NCBI GenBank assembly: GCA_014898415.1
Contig: RCTD01000007.1
Span: 248,001-312,000 of the forward strand
Length of the DNA: 64,000 nt
From: Stromatinia cepivora
Lineage: Eukaryota > Ascomycota > Leotiomycetes > Helotiales > Sclerotiniaceae
Direction: 5' to 3'
Shown here one piece after another: positions 36,276 through 49,200 of the stretch. A program made the translations under genes and the position numbers. Each line of letters begins with the position of its first letter. The first letter of the stretch is position 1. The notes under the pieces were generated by a model. It saw only the letters and a list, made by a program, of their open reading frames with translations. It did not search any database and was not told the origin of the DNA.

Positions 36276-39200
36276 ACACGTTTCAAAGACCTGCCGATCA
36301 ATTACCAATACAGAAAAGCATCCGTCAACAAATGGAGTTCGTTTTTATTTGATGCATAGTTGAGAAACTAGTCTACGAGTACCACAAATTTCTCTTCTAT
36401 ATCTTGTAACGGTTTGGTACGATCTGCGACGCGGAACATGAATTTCTTATCTTCATATGAGTTCCTCCCACCACTCAGTCCAGGTCCCATTGACCTCTCA
36501 CCCGAACCAAGTCCCATAGAATCTAGTCATCAGCGGCCACGACACCACCGATTTGCAACTTTATTTATTCATCCATCACCAAATATGCTTTCTTCTCAAC
36601 AGATGTCTCCTTTTTTGCCTTCTACTCGCTTCGATATTGATTATTCAGGATACCCTTTTTTTGCGCACCTTTTAGCCTTTTTTTTACCCTTTACCTTCTG
36701 CGCATCGAACTCTTCCTTTTAGAGTATTTCTACATTCTGTACATCATTTTTATCTGTTGACGGGAAGTTTCAGTTCTTTGTATCATTATCCTTTTGTGCC
36801 TTTTTTTAACTTTGAGCATTTTTTGGTGTGCCCGGGTAGCACAATTATTTTCAAACCCGCATGTGAAAACCACAGGGCTGGTTCAAAACTTACACTATGT
36901 ACATACTTATTCCTATTCTTATTCTTGTGGTGGATGTGTATCCCAGTGGGCATGTATATAACAGAGTCTAGATCTCGAGTTGGAAGAGTTAGGCGAGTGG
37001 GAGATAACCATAGGCAGCCAGGTACCAGAGAAGGACAAACGGGGTCGGGCTGCAGAATACTGGGGGCAAATTGTGTCGAGCAAACCAACCTAGACAATGA
37101 ATCATCATCAGATTAAGCCAAGAAATTTTTCGAAAATCCTTTCAATCCAAATGATGAGGCGTCAAAATTGTGTCAAATGCGTCATGCAGCCTGATAGAGG
37201 CAGGGAATTTCTTCTTCCTAAGTCAGCCACTTCAACCAAAAAAGCGTACCTTGGTTTATCCTGGTATAGTGGATCGGATGAGGAATCTAGAACAGGAAAA
37301 AGTCGTCGATACCCTTGTTTATTAGAGCCGCAAGTATTGCTGGAGATGGACAAGTCAAGAAATAACGAATGTGACTATGCGTGTTTCAAGGCGCAGGAAA
37401 ACCAGATGTGGTAATTTCTGCTTGATCCTGATTAGCAGATTAGCTTTCCATGTTTGAAAAGTTTTAACTATTCAAGTAAATTCATTATTTTAATAATTTG
37501 AATTGTCTAATAGGATTTAACATTTTAAGAATTATAATCATTCGAATATAATTCTTTTCTGAGAAGTGATTTGAATACTCCAATTAGATTCAACAATCCG
37601 AAGCTTCTTATTGTTTGGACTGCATTCCGGATTATTGGATACCCTACTTATTCATATCATTACCAAACTGTGGTCAGCACGGGAATGGTAAGCAGGGATT
37701 CGACGGTTTGTATATTAAAGTTTGTTGAGCTAAAGTGTATGTAATTACAATTTTTTGAGTAGAACATACATATTTGGAAAGCAACCTTCGGCACGGAGTA
37801 AAAACGAATGGCGCGTACAGATATGCTAGACAGGGGATTGTGCGGATAGGAAGAAGGCTAGTGACAGGTCCGGTACATTACATATCCTAACGTCTTAGGC
37901 ATACTAGCTTCGCACAAGTCAGGTTTGAACGGGCACCTTATCCCACTGTTTACTCTGGTTGATGATAGATTAGAAGAGGGGTAAGACGATAAGAAACGAA
38001 CCTGCCAAGCGTGTAATCTGCGAATCTTCGACCATGGTCTCGACCTCAGCACTTGTCCTTGATCAAATTTAAAGGTTTCTGGCTCGCCCGTGAGCAAATC
38101 GAGTAAATTAGGCTTGTCAACAGGGATTCCGCAATTTCGTGCATCGTGGAACGTTCACATTCGGGATGCTACCATGAAAGTATCAGATCCTCATCAGGAA
38201 TTCCGTTCTCAAACTTGATCTCTCAACGTGTTTTTTTGAAGTATGGATACTCCCGTGGCGCGAAAGCATGGGTATCTCGTCTTTTCCTCATGGCTTTCCG
38301 ATCATCATTATTTTTAATCATCATTATTTTTAATCATCATTATTTTTAATCATCATTATTTTTAATCATCTGTGTTTCATTGACGGAAGATTTTCTTTCT
38401 TCATCGCATGCTACTTGCCGTCTGCACAATTTATTGTGATATGTTCACATTCGCATAATTTTAAAAGGGTAAGCAAGAACCATAACAAACAACCTAATTG
38501 GAGAATATACAACCTAATTGGTGCAAGGTCTTGTAACAGATAGATTGAAAGTTACATAACTTCAAGCCACAACCTACCAAATTCACCAATTCAAGACGTT
38601 CCTGAAAAATCACGAAATCAAAACAAGAACGTTTTTTATCTCCTTTAGGTATGGCTTATTTCGACGGAGATTGATCCGAGAGATTGGGCAATGGACATGT
38701 TCGGCAGGGCTGCAGATCCTTGTTTAGCAAGCACTAGGATTGTTAGATTAGATTGTGAGAGTTTACTCGATTTGTGCGTGGGGTCTAGTGGAGATCGTGT
38801 TTCGAGTTGAGTGATGGTTCATCTGAATTTGTGATGAAATGCCATTGTTGCTTAATATGTTTTTTGATTAGGTTTTCTGAATAATCACATGCACACACCA
38901 CGGGGTGTAACATTAGGAAATCCAACGAGGAAATGAGATAATGGGATTTTGAAGTCCATCCACTGATATGTGAATTTGCCTATTCGAGGTTGCATTCTTG
39001 AGCGGGATAATACCAAGATTTTTCGGCCCTTTCCGCATCACCCGAAAAGAAAAATAGCTGCATAATGTCGGCACGAAAGATATATATTGGTATGCCGATT
39101 GTACCGTGGGCGGACATGTGAGGTACAGGATGGAAATTACAGGTATGTAACCTACAATTTGACCGGTATCTGCTCCGAAATTCTCGAGCACAGCTATAGA

Positions 39201-42200
39201 TTAGATGGGCATGTTGCAATTACTACCTTCAATATTCTTGCAAGTATATGCGACAGGATATCCATGTTACCCTTCCACTACTCCCCTACCTATGGTACTC
39301 ACTGCAAGTTCGATCCCCCGAACGGCGACATGCCTTTCTTCGGCGACAATGACACTAATTTTTCTAACTTCCGGTTTGCATGTACACAACACGAAATTCA
39401 TGTGCATATGCTCTCACTGTGGCAATTCATGCATCACACGTTTATTCACAAGCGCCCATTGTACTGCGTACTGCAGCATTAATATCCTCACAGAATGGCA
39501 GATCGTGAGGAATCAAGGCTCTCCCAAATAAGCGAGCCCCCCTTTCAATTTTATTTCCCTTTGTCCACCTCACATCAGATAAGTCCTCGCCCTGTTAAAA
39601 TAAACTTCGAGTTCGGAAAGATCTCAGTCTTAATTCAAAAGAAATCAAATGACTAATGTGTAAGGAATAGGACCCCTGTCTTGAGTATTCTCCTCAGATT
39701 ATCAGATCAAAACCATCGCCCACTTCAAACCTTCCCTTCCAAGCCTTCTAGAACCATCAAACCTTCTACCTCAAACCTTCCTCGCCATAGACGCGCGTTG
39801 TACCACAAACTTCCCAGATACCCATAATTCAGATATCCGTCAAGTCAACACAAATAAAATAAACATGTCTCTCGATCTCTCTGATCCACCCTACCCTCCT
39901 CGTATCAATCTGATCCACGTAGATCGGTAGATGAAAGTTTCGAAACCTCCGAAAGAAAACAAGGCTGATTTGACCTCTCCTTGTCTCAAGCTTCCAATTC
40001 GAGCGCTTGTGGCTCAGTGGATCTGGTTTTAATGGAAAATTGGAGATGTTAAGTACCGTAAGAACCGAGACCAGTACTCCATAAATTGGTAAATCAGTGG
40101 GTCGTGAACACGAAGTTGTGAGTCTCGTTTTCATCTTTTTGACTTTGGGGGACGGGAGGAATATGATGCGATTGGATGGAGGGGATTGGTAAACTTTATC
40201 GATAGAATGTTCTGTACTCTGTGGGTAAAGAGGGATTAATGTTTGATAGCCCCACTTTCAATATCTTTCAATCTTGACAGGGGATCCGAAAATGCAACTC
40301 CGAATCTGCATATTCAAGCCGGCCGAAGAACCTAATTATCTCGCCTTTCTTCCTGTGCTTGCTGGTGCTTCTGCAGTTATTGTCTCACCTTGAAGATCGT
40401 ACGAGTGTATCGCCCTTCCCTAGATGAGATGTAGATCGGAAGTCCAATGGACATTCTGGATCGGAAGTTGGTATATGGCAAATCCTCGCAGATAGGAAGA
40501 CAAGTATACTATGTGGGTTTGGGAATCAAAATAATGTGAGCAAGAAAAGTCAATGCTATTATATAGAATTATTGAAACTTTCACCCTCTAACGAGAGTAC
40601 CCAGCGTCTGGGAGTTAGAAGAAGTCTTCGTTTCAGTGATAAATTGTGCAACTCCGGTAGATACCACCACCTCTGCTTAATACCTCATTCCCGGACCTAC
40701 CACTGCATTTTCAAACTCCTGCACAAGGTTCAGATCTTCGACATAGTAAACGCTTTACAGTGATATATATACAGTTAAGAATGTATATGGTTCCAGACTG
40801 GTTTTTCTAAATGACTCTCCCTTTAGTACTGAATTGAAAAAAAATTGATTTATCATTCTACCGTCTCAACTTAAAAGTTAATTGGCTGTGTAGACGTTGT
40901 GTAGACGTACAGTCCTTCACACACAAAAGAGAAACCATAATTCCATGGTGACAGATGCTCTAAACCAAGCCCAAGAATACTATTACTGCATCAGTATCTG
41001 AGTCGATACCGTATCAGCTAATAGGTCTCAAGGAAGATGTCCGAAAGTATATCTCCGTATGATATTACTGATCGTGCTTTATAATCATTAGTGATCATTA
41101 TAAAAAGTTGGCTGCTTTCTGAGATGGCCAGAGTGACTAAATTCTAGGCCTCTTAACTCTCATATGCTTTAGTCTGCCGAATCATTTGGGATGAATCGAG
41201 ACTGTGTCCTGAAGTTACCGGGTCACTTTCAAAGTTGCCTACGGATTTAGTAAATCCGAAAGCGTATTTGCCCACTTTGTCCTATGCCTGTCTTACACTC
41301 TGCCATAATATACTTCCCGTTTTATGTCCTTCGTCTCTCCGTGTCATCAGCTGGAAGCCTACACATTTACCAACCTCGAAATAGCTGCTCGCCTCAATTG
41401 AGGGAAACCCTTCTGAGAGTATTGTGGGGTTGAATAGTATATGTAAGGAAACGATGCCGCTAGGGCTATTAATAGTGTATCCATAATCATCAATCATGGG
41501 CCTGATCTTCTTCAGATCGATGAGCAACTCTCAAACCGACGATGTTCTAGCGAATATCACCGGCCAAATCTAGAAGTTAAATGGGCAAAAGTGCGAACTA
41601 GCTAAGCTTTCAGTAAATTGTTACACACTACTTTTGACTGAAGATACACGAGATGCTATTCTCAATAACAGTTCCTAAATAATGGCCTTAGATCTCCTTC
41701 TTGGTAAGTTACTGTATCCTGATATACGAAATGAATGAATACATTTTTTGGTGTGGTGAATGACCAGATTCACGGAGATATTGGCTTCATTATTAGTCTA
41801 AGATATGAAGAACATGCTCGATTTATTGGCATCGATAATGGATCCTAGCACCATTAGTTCTACAGATCTTATAAAAAATGATGTTAGCGAAGCAAATGAT
41901 GATGCTTTCCTCTCTAATCCTTTAAGTACTAACGTCGAGAAAATCAACGAACTATTTAAGTTCCGATAATCTAAGGACTAAGAGTATCTATTACTCCAGG
42001 CGCGATTAACCGAAGCTTCTCCTTCGTCTCAATCACAAGCGCATATATCCAGTGTGGAAAGTATTAAAATAATTGTTTATTGCTGGAGATATACACATTA
42101 GCTGGATAGTGTAAGTTTGATACTGGAATATTATTCCATGCATGAGCATTGGTAGTTTGCAACGTGTTCAACAATCTAGACTACAGGTCCAACAACAAAA

Positions 42201-43756
42201 AGCCATCGAATTATTCAACCTAGTTCAACAATTCAGATTGTTTGAAATATTGAATCGTATTCAAATAGATATAGTTTCAAAGATACTAAATCTAGTTAGA
42301 ATATTCCAACCATTTGAAAAAAATGAATTATATCTAAATGTTTAACTCTTTTTGAATATTTAAATTTTACTTTTAGTCTGCTAATCCGGATTATCGAACA
42401 TTCTAGACTGCCATCCTAATACAGTTATCCCGGAAGAGAAAAATGAAGCTGTAGCAACCAAACGTGGCTCATAAAGAATTGAATGAAATTGTATATCCGT
42501 GGCCTCGACATGGTAAAATGACAGCTTATTCTGTGTCCAGTGCTGCACAGCCCTCTGCGGCAAGAAATGTGATAATCCTGTCATATCTTCCGGAATCAGG
42601 CAGACCGCGAGCACTACGCCTAAGAAAGTGTCCCAGTGGATCAGGTAGAATTTCCATTGCTTGGAAGCAGGTTCTAAAGCATACCGTCTTGGAGGTCAAA
42701 TCGAAGGTGGAGTTCTGCACCTGATGCATCTTCCCTATCCTTGAAGCCCCGATGCTATTCCTCCTACAAAGCCGTTTCTTTCCTCCGCTCAGCTTAAGAT
42801 ATAAATGAGTGCGAATAACGGTCGGATATATGCTTCGGAGAATGGGGATTCCATGAAACTGGATATAGATATGTAAACAGGATCGTGCGCTGGCACCGAT
42901 AGAACCCCCGAAGAACATAATGAACGAGGAAGTTAACCTGCTGGGAGAGAAAATTGTGTAAGTGGATGCATATATGGGTTGTCGAGTATGAAGTGGAAAG
43001 GCCGCGATACCGGTACAGAAATATTCGAAAAGCTTCACGAGGAAAATCATGTAGGATGAATTAATGGATGCTAGCTAGTTTCAATCCTTTTCCCGGGCCG
43101 GAAAAGGAGCATTTTCATTGAATATGATATTTAGTAATACTCAAATAACAGCAGAGGCTATCTTATGGAGTTACTATAATAATTGAAGATGATTCAATAT
43201 CCTATTCAATATCCTATCCACTGGCTAGCCAGATTAGTCATCCTGAGACCTTGTATAGATTCCATAGAACTTCACTCCTTAGTTACCACAATAATAATCA
43301 CCCAAATAGATATCTAAGCAATTCATTCATCCAGTGTGATTATAGCAACCGAAAGAGCCCTTACATCCACGGGTTATTGATTCGTCTAGACCCCTTTTCA
43401 CCACGATGAAAATACTCTCAATCAAGCCAACTATTGGCTCGCTCGTAGTTTACAACTTCACCTTTGTGAAGATCAGGGTCTTCAAGCACTTTAATGAAGG
43501 TACCCACTCCACCTTCTTTCCGTCTGGGGTAGATGATGTGGGGATACTACAATTACGGAGTTGTTGATTGAGCTTAGAGTCACCAACATATATATACCTA
43601 TATATGGTATTGTATCATAATTCAAGTGATTATTTAAAGATCTTCCAAGTCCTCGATACACTCCACAAGATCCTTTTGAGCATTACTTTTTCTGCTCTTC
43701 TATTCTCAATTCATATCTCACGAGCGATATTACATCACGCACCATCAACAAACATT
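36276..43756. other. Gene-poor intergenic stretch, 7.5 kb
   Basis: I find no ORF with recognisable domains. The segment to about 36730 is probably the 3' flank of the preceding gene. AT-rich stretches near 37430-37640 and 41780-42420 have a decayed-transposon look but no ends or domains I can define. A 16-bp tandem repeat is listed separately. Confidence 0.5.
38301..38370. repeat. 16-bp tandem repeat, about 4.4 copies
   Basis: The unit ATCATCATTATTTTTA is repeated head to tail without visible change. Confidence 0.9.
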
Positions 43757-45320
43757 ATGCAATCATTCAAGAACAAAATCTAATCCGCTATAGCCGCTCG
43801 CAACCTCCCCGGCGCCGTCACCATCGCTAGTAACGCATCAGGTACAGTATTTTACGTCGCCATACCAAACGACCATATTTGCATCCAGTACTCACAATCC
43901 AACAGGTTCAATTTCCTACATGGAAGCCCACGGTCTCCATTCACTCAAGGCTGGAGCATCCGCATCCGCACCCTTAAAAACCGATGCCATTTTCTGGATC
44001 GCTTCCTGCACTAAATTTTTGACTTCGATCTCCGCCTTACAATGTGTTTCGCGCGGTCAAATGTCACTCGATGAAGATGTAGCAGGAATATTACCCGAAT
44101 TGAAAGATTTGGAGATTCTTGAGGGTTTCAATGGGGATGGTGCTCCGAAATTAGTAAAAGCGACGAAACATATCACGCTTCGGTAGGTCACCTTATACAT
44201 ATATCTCTTCCTTTCTAAAGTTTCGTAATTGCATTACGTGACTTGAGACGAATCTAATGTTCATTTCTAGGCAGCTCCTCACTCATACTTCAGGCCTCGC
44301 ATACGATGTCTTCACACCCGAACTCATGCGCTGGCGAGCCACACGTGGAGAAATAGCCAGTCTATCCGCTGGTAGGCTAGTATCCCGCTCCAAAACCCCT
44401 CTGATGTTCGAACCCGGCTCCGCTTTCGCGTATTCTAGTTTGAAACCCCTTCCCTCACCCACCACACGTAAGATTACTAACAAAATTCAAGCCGGACTCG
44501 ATTGGATAGGTAAAATGATCGAACGAGTAAATAACATGTCACTTGAAGAATACATGCAAAAATACATCATGGAACCCTAGGTCTCAACGATCTAACCTTC
44601 CACATTGAAAAACATCCTTCGCTTCTCTCACGCTATGTTGACATGACCGTTCGCGACGGAAACACCACATCCACAAATCCTACCTGAGCAGTAATATATT
44701 CTGATGATAATGGATCAAGTCGATGATTATGGTGGTGTGGGCGGGGATATGAGCATGCCATCCTACCTAGGCTGTGCAACGGGTACCCACAGGGCGGATA
44801 ATAACTCTGATGGATAATCCATAGATAATCTATTAGCGGAATAGATAATTGAAGAATCTGAATAAGTATTTATAGATTATTTATAAATTAATAAATATCT
44901 ATTCAGATTTTTCAATTATCAAAACTTTTTTATAAATTTTTATAATAATTTTAAATATTTTTATAAATTATATAAATTATTTATATAAAATGGATTATTT
45001 TAACATCTCAATAAATAATCTATAAAACAGGTTATCTATAGATATCTATAGGTTGTAGGTTTTTTCTATGTAGTTTAATTTTATTAGAAAATTCTCTACA
45101 GTATCATTATTTCGGATGGAGAACTTTTGGATGCAGATAGAGGACAATTGATGGATGTGTAATTGGAAATTGTATATGCAACGCTTCAGATTGATGTTAT
45201 AAAGAGGATTATGGCGTCCGGATTATCGAAGGAGAGTCAGTTGTTTCCGCCTGGTGATGGGCCACTTGGGAATATGTTTGAGGTGTTTGAGAAGGCTTAT
45301 TGTATTCTATCTACTAGATA
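43757..45320 (+). pseudogene. Serine beta-lactamase-like esterase (EstB/LovD type) pseudogene
   Basis: The remnants follow the order of the class C beta-lactamase-like hydrolase family: AIAARNLPGAVTIAS, FWIASCTKFLTSISALQC with the SxxK nucleophile motif SCTK, LDEDVAGILPELKDLEIL, LLTHTSGLAYD, DWIGKMIERVNNMSLEEYMQ, then DDYGGVGGDMSMPSYL. Three introns keep good splice sites (43842-43905, 44183-44270 and 44438-44491). The gene is broken by a TAA at codon 9 (43781-43783), a frame change at the TAG near 44578 (the other frame continues GLNDLTFHIEKHPSLLSRYV), a TGA near 44687, and a further frame change before DQVDDYGG. A hAT-like insertion at 44768 splits PSYL from KILYSIIISDGELL near 45087. Another stop follows at about 45160. 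The end (LFPPGDGPLGNMFEVFEKAY) is recognisable, but the part before it is shortened. No function is expected. Confidence 0.85.
44768..45085. mobile_element. Truncated hAT-like element inside the esterase pseudogene
   Basis: The left end TAGGCTGTGCAACGGGTACC closely matches the reverse-complemented right end of the element at 26171-26751 (TAGGCTGCGCAACGGGTACC), and the next 30 bases also align. It lies in inverted orientation to that copy. The body is AT-rich with GGATAATCC words. No matching right end or second copy of the flank ATCCTACC was found, so the right border is set by where the host gene resumes. Confidence 0.65.
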
Positions 45321-46201
45321 ATCATCAAATAGAGAGCTCGATATATTCAATAAACCATGATTGTATCAATAATTCCAGTACTTTGCACTAGAATATCCAA
45401 GATTCTAGATACCTTACAGGATGGGATGCGTTTTTGGGATGATGGGATTATATTATGTATCCCTCATCATTCACTCGTCCTCCATATACCAATAGAATAA
45501 GAAGGCGAAAAAAAGTATAAAAGTAAGATCACTTTAGGGTACTTATGAGTTTGTGGAGGCCCAATTAAAGAAAAATCTGTACTGCTGAAAGTTTGTGTGT
45601 GGGGCTAACTTGAATGTTGATCAGTTCCAGTGTTCACAACCGGAAGTTATTCTCCGGTGGAAGCTTAAGTACTGTATACTTATTAAGTAGTTGGTCGTAT
45701 TGATTACATGTTAATTACTCAATAGATATTTTCTGAAAGAGGTTGAACGGTTTTTGTAATATAGAATACAATCTATTAATCAGCGTTTTATTTATCTACG
45801 GAATTTTGAGTTTCTCGATTAAAGATTAGATTTATCCCTATCCTATCCCTGTTTTATAATCCGCCTGCAGTATTCTGTACGGAGTAACTCACCTTGGGCA
45901 TTAATTAGCATGACGTAGATTGAAGCAGATTTAAGCACCAAACCACTTTCAAACAGGCGCATCAACAACCCCCCATGTCCCATTTCTCCAAGCCAGAAAC
46001 CCCGTCCCAAATATCGATCTCCTCCAAAATTGAAGATTCAAACCCTATAATTTCCCCCAAGATCGATACCTCATTCCCCCCTGTGAAACATATGCGAAGA
46101 TTTATCTTATCCATCTTATCGGAATTCAACCCTGATATTTATAAACTGGGCGATGATAAAAAGTGGGTGAGGGTTCTCGTTCTAGGCAGGTGAAAAGAAA
46201 T
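45321..46201. other. Intergenic region upstream of the group X histidine kinase
   Basis: 881 bp. An ATG-initiated 72-codon frame at 45975-46193 (MSHFSKPETPSQ...) overlaps the kinase frame in another phase. It may be a true first exon or part of the 5' leader; I could not find a splice of normal size that joins it. Confidence 0.5.
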
Positions 46202-49200
46202 ATGGAGGGAAATGTTCTCGTGGGGGATGAATTCAAATTTGATGGTGTTTTGGATCCGCCCCCGAGAATTTTCGAGAGACTTTCCCAAATTGCTGGTTAT
46301 ACTTGGGATGAATCAAAAGAACCTTGTCATTCTAGCTATGATAACTGGTAAGTTTCTGCATCTTTGGTAGATTTCGTGGGCAGGCAGATGGCAGAGGCAG
46401 AGGTCGAGGCGTATGGGCACATGGACATATGGGCAGATTCATACACACGTTATATTTGCGGTAAAGAAACTAATGAGGAATCTATAAATAGGCAGGTCAA
46501 TGGAACGAAACATACATCTACCCAAAGTCGACATAGTAATACGACGTCGCGCTCCGATCAAAACCCCTCCCGACCTGGAACCAGAGGTACGAGTAAGACG
46601 AGAAACACAGACAGTGAACATGGAGGAAGCGATTCGGGTACTTTTCACGATGATGATTCCGACCAAGGCAGCATTAAGAGCGCACATACTAGTTCCAGTG
46701 GCATGCCAGTCATCGCGCGCATTTCGTCCCACGCCTTGAGAGAAGAGAGGGCCTTCCATATATGTCAAAATGTGATAAGGTCCGTGGATCCAGATGGCAA
46801 TCACATTATAAAACCAGTGGATCTGGTGAGATTGCCGAGTCAACAAGGCGATAAAGGTTTTAATGTGGTTTGCATTTTCGAGCATCCGGGTAATAACTAC
46901 TTGCAAAAAATGGTGGATTATGGGCCCGCTTGGTACAAGGGAAGGAGGGTTGGGGATAGGCATGAAGCATTTCGGGATGATTCATTCTCGCCGGGTGATG
47001 TGGTACCGTTGCAGACGTTTTTGGACTTTGCAGTGGGAGCCACGGAGTGCTTGGAAATTCTTCACCATGGTCAGAGGCCTCTTGTGCATGGAGAAATAAG
47101 GGGGGATGCTTTTCATATGAACGTGGAAACAGGTCGAGTCAAGTTAATCAATTTTGGTTCAGGCTTGCGAACTTTCGAACATGGCCTCACAAGTACGGGA
47201 TGGTCTACATTAACGAAAGAGTTGGGCGCGAAGAACAAACTTAAATTCATGTCACCAGAACAGACTGGCCGCATGCCTGCTGAACCTGATAGTCGCACGG
47301 ATATTTATTCTCTTGGAATATTGTTTTGGACTATGCTCACTCAACAGGCTGCTTTCGAAGGGGAAACTCCGATGGATATCATACAAGGTGTTCTAGGGCG
47401 ACGTCTCCCATTGGTCTCTAGTGTCAGACTAGATATTCCCGACGTCATTAGCAAAATCATCCAGAAAATGACAGCCAAAAACATTAGTGAAAGATATCAC
47501 AGTGTCAGTGGCTTGCGACACGACCTTGTAGAAGTACGGAGGCTCCTCGGAGCAGGAGACTCGATTGCCTTGAAAAATTGGCGTATTGCCACGAAAGACG
47601 TTTCTTCATTTTTCATACTCCCCTCTATTATGATTGGAAGATCGAGCGAGCATGATGAAGTAGTCAAGATTATCGACAAGGTTTCTAGACGTCATATCAC
47701 GTCGCAGAGGCAGGATCAAAGCAGCTTATCTTCTGGCTCCAGCTTGTCTGATGGACGCCTTGATGCCTTCGACGCGGCTATCGGCGGGGGAGAATTCTCC
47801 AGTGAAGAGAACACAAGTTCTGCCGAGGGAAGGTCAAATTCGTTTAGTACTAACAATAAGTTATTCCCGTCAGAATACAGAACCCAAAGAAGTAATTCGA
47901 GTCAATTTCGGTCCCCGGGAAATTCTCAAGAGAGTTTTTTGGACGAGTCTAATCGTTCAAATACAAGTTTGAAGCCTTGGGAGAAAAACAGCTCATTATT
48001 GTCTTTGGATTCAAAAAGTCCTACAGACAGTATCAATGGCGAAAGCCAAGCTAAATCGATGTCCGATGGAGTTGGAAGCCTGACCAGTACCCGGAACGCC
48101 AACAAATTTCGACGAAAAGGTAGATGCGAGGTTATAAGTATAGCAGGAGCAGCTGGGTTGGGAAAGAGTTGCCTTGTGCAATCAGTTCATATCGAGGCAA
48201 GGCGACGAGGATATTTTGCAAGCTCAAAGTTCGATTCGGCCAAGCGAACACCTTTCGGGCCAGTGCTCAAATTATTATCAAGTCTTTTCAAACAAGTCTT
48301 CTCCGAGAGTAATACTGATACCCCGTTTCATTCGATTCTGAAACAGTACGTTAGGCCTGCGTGGCCACTGCTCCACAAAGTGTTAGGACTACCTGAATTT
48401 TTGATCGGTCCCATATCGACAGCCAATTCGTCTTCTGGGCAATTATCTCAAGGGTACAACAAAAGCCTTAGGGCAGAATTTAAACGCCGTGACTCTTCAC
48501 CTTCGAGCCAAGGTAGCCTTTACAACCTCACAATTGGCTCCCAAAGTTCCCAGGACTTCCTTCGAGCAGGCTCCTCGACGAAATCCGTACGGCTGATGAA
48601 CACATTCCTGGATGTTCTCCGAGTTTTCGCGCAACACAAATTCATATGCTTTTGCCTAGATGATCTACAGTTTGCAGACGACGAATCCTTAGATTTAATA
48701 ACTCAAATTATATCGGCACGAATGAAAATGGTCATTATCGTAACTTATCGTCCCGAAGAAACTCTACCTGAAAGAATCAAGGGGATATTAGACCCTCCGG
48801 GCGTTGAGGGTATCAGTTTGCATGCCCGCACTTTTGGAAAACGGAACTCACTAACTTCATCCAGGACATATTAAGCATAATGGCGTTGGAATCACTCGAA
48901 TTGTACTCAAGCCGTTAAATGAAGACGACATTTTAGAGTATATTTCTGCCACTCTTTGCCGGCCCAAGAATGAGATAATTCCCTTGTGCGCAGTGATACA
49001 ATCGAAGACGGCTGGCAATCCCTTCTATATTCGCGAGATGTTAGATAGTTGCCACAGGAAACAATGTATATGGTATGACTACAAGGATAATCTTTGGAAA
49101 TACGATCTCGACAGGATATTTAAGAACTTCGAAACCAAGAATTACAATGAGGTACTGAACACCGAGTTCGTCACAAGCCGTTTGAATGAATTACCTCCAG

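Noticed and set aside
36414..36722. 102-codon plus-strand frame after the Gln/Pro-rich gene
   Set aside because: No domain and T-rich content late in the frame; it lies in the expected 3' flank. No acceptor joins it convincingly to the upstream gene.
38301..38370. CRISPR-like direct repeats
   Set aside because: Simple head-to-tail 16-mers without spacers, in a fungal nuclear context.
48783..48983. Frameshift mutation breaking the histidine kinase in two
   Set aside because: A 55-nt intron (48810-48864) with a TCACTAAC branch site and CCAG acceptor restores the frame and gives a continuous domain.
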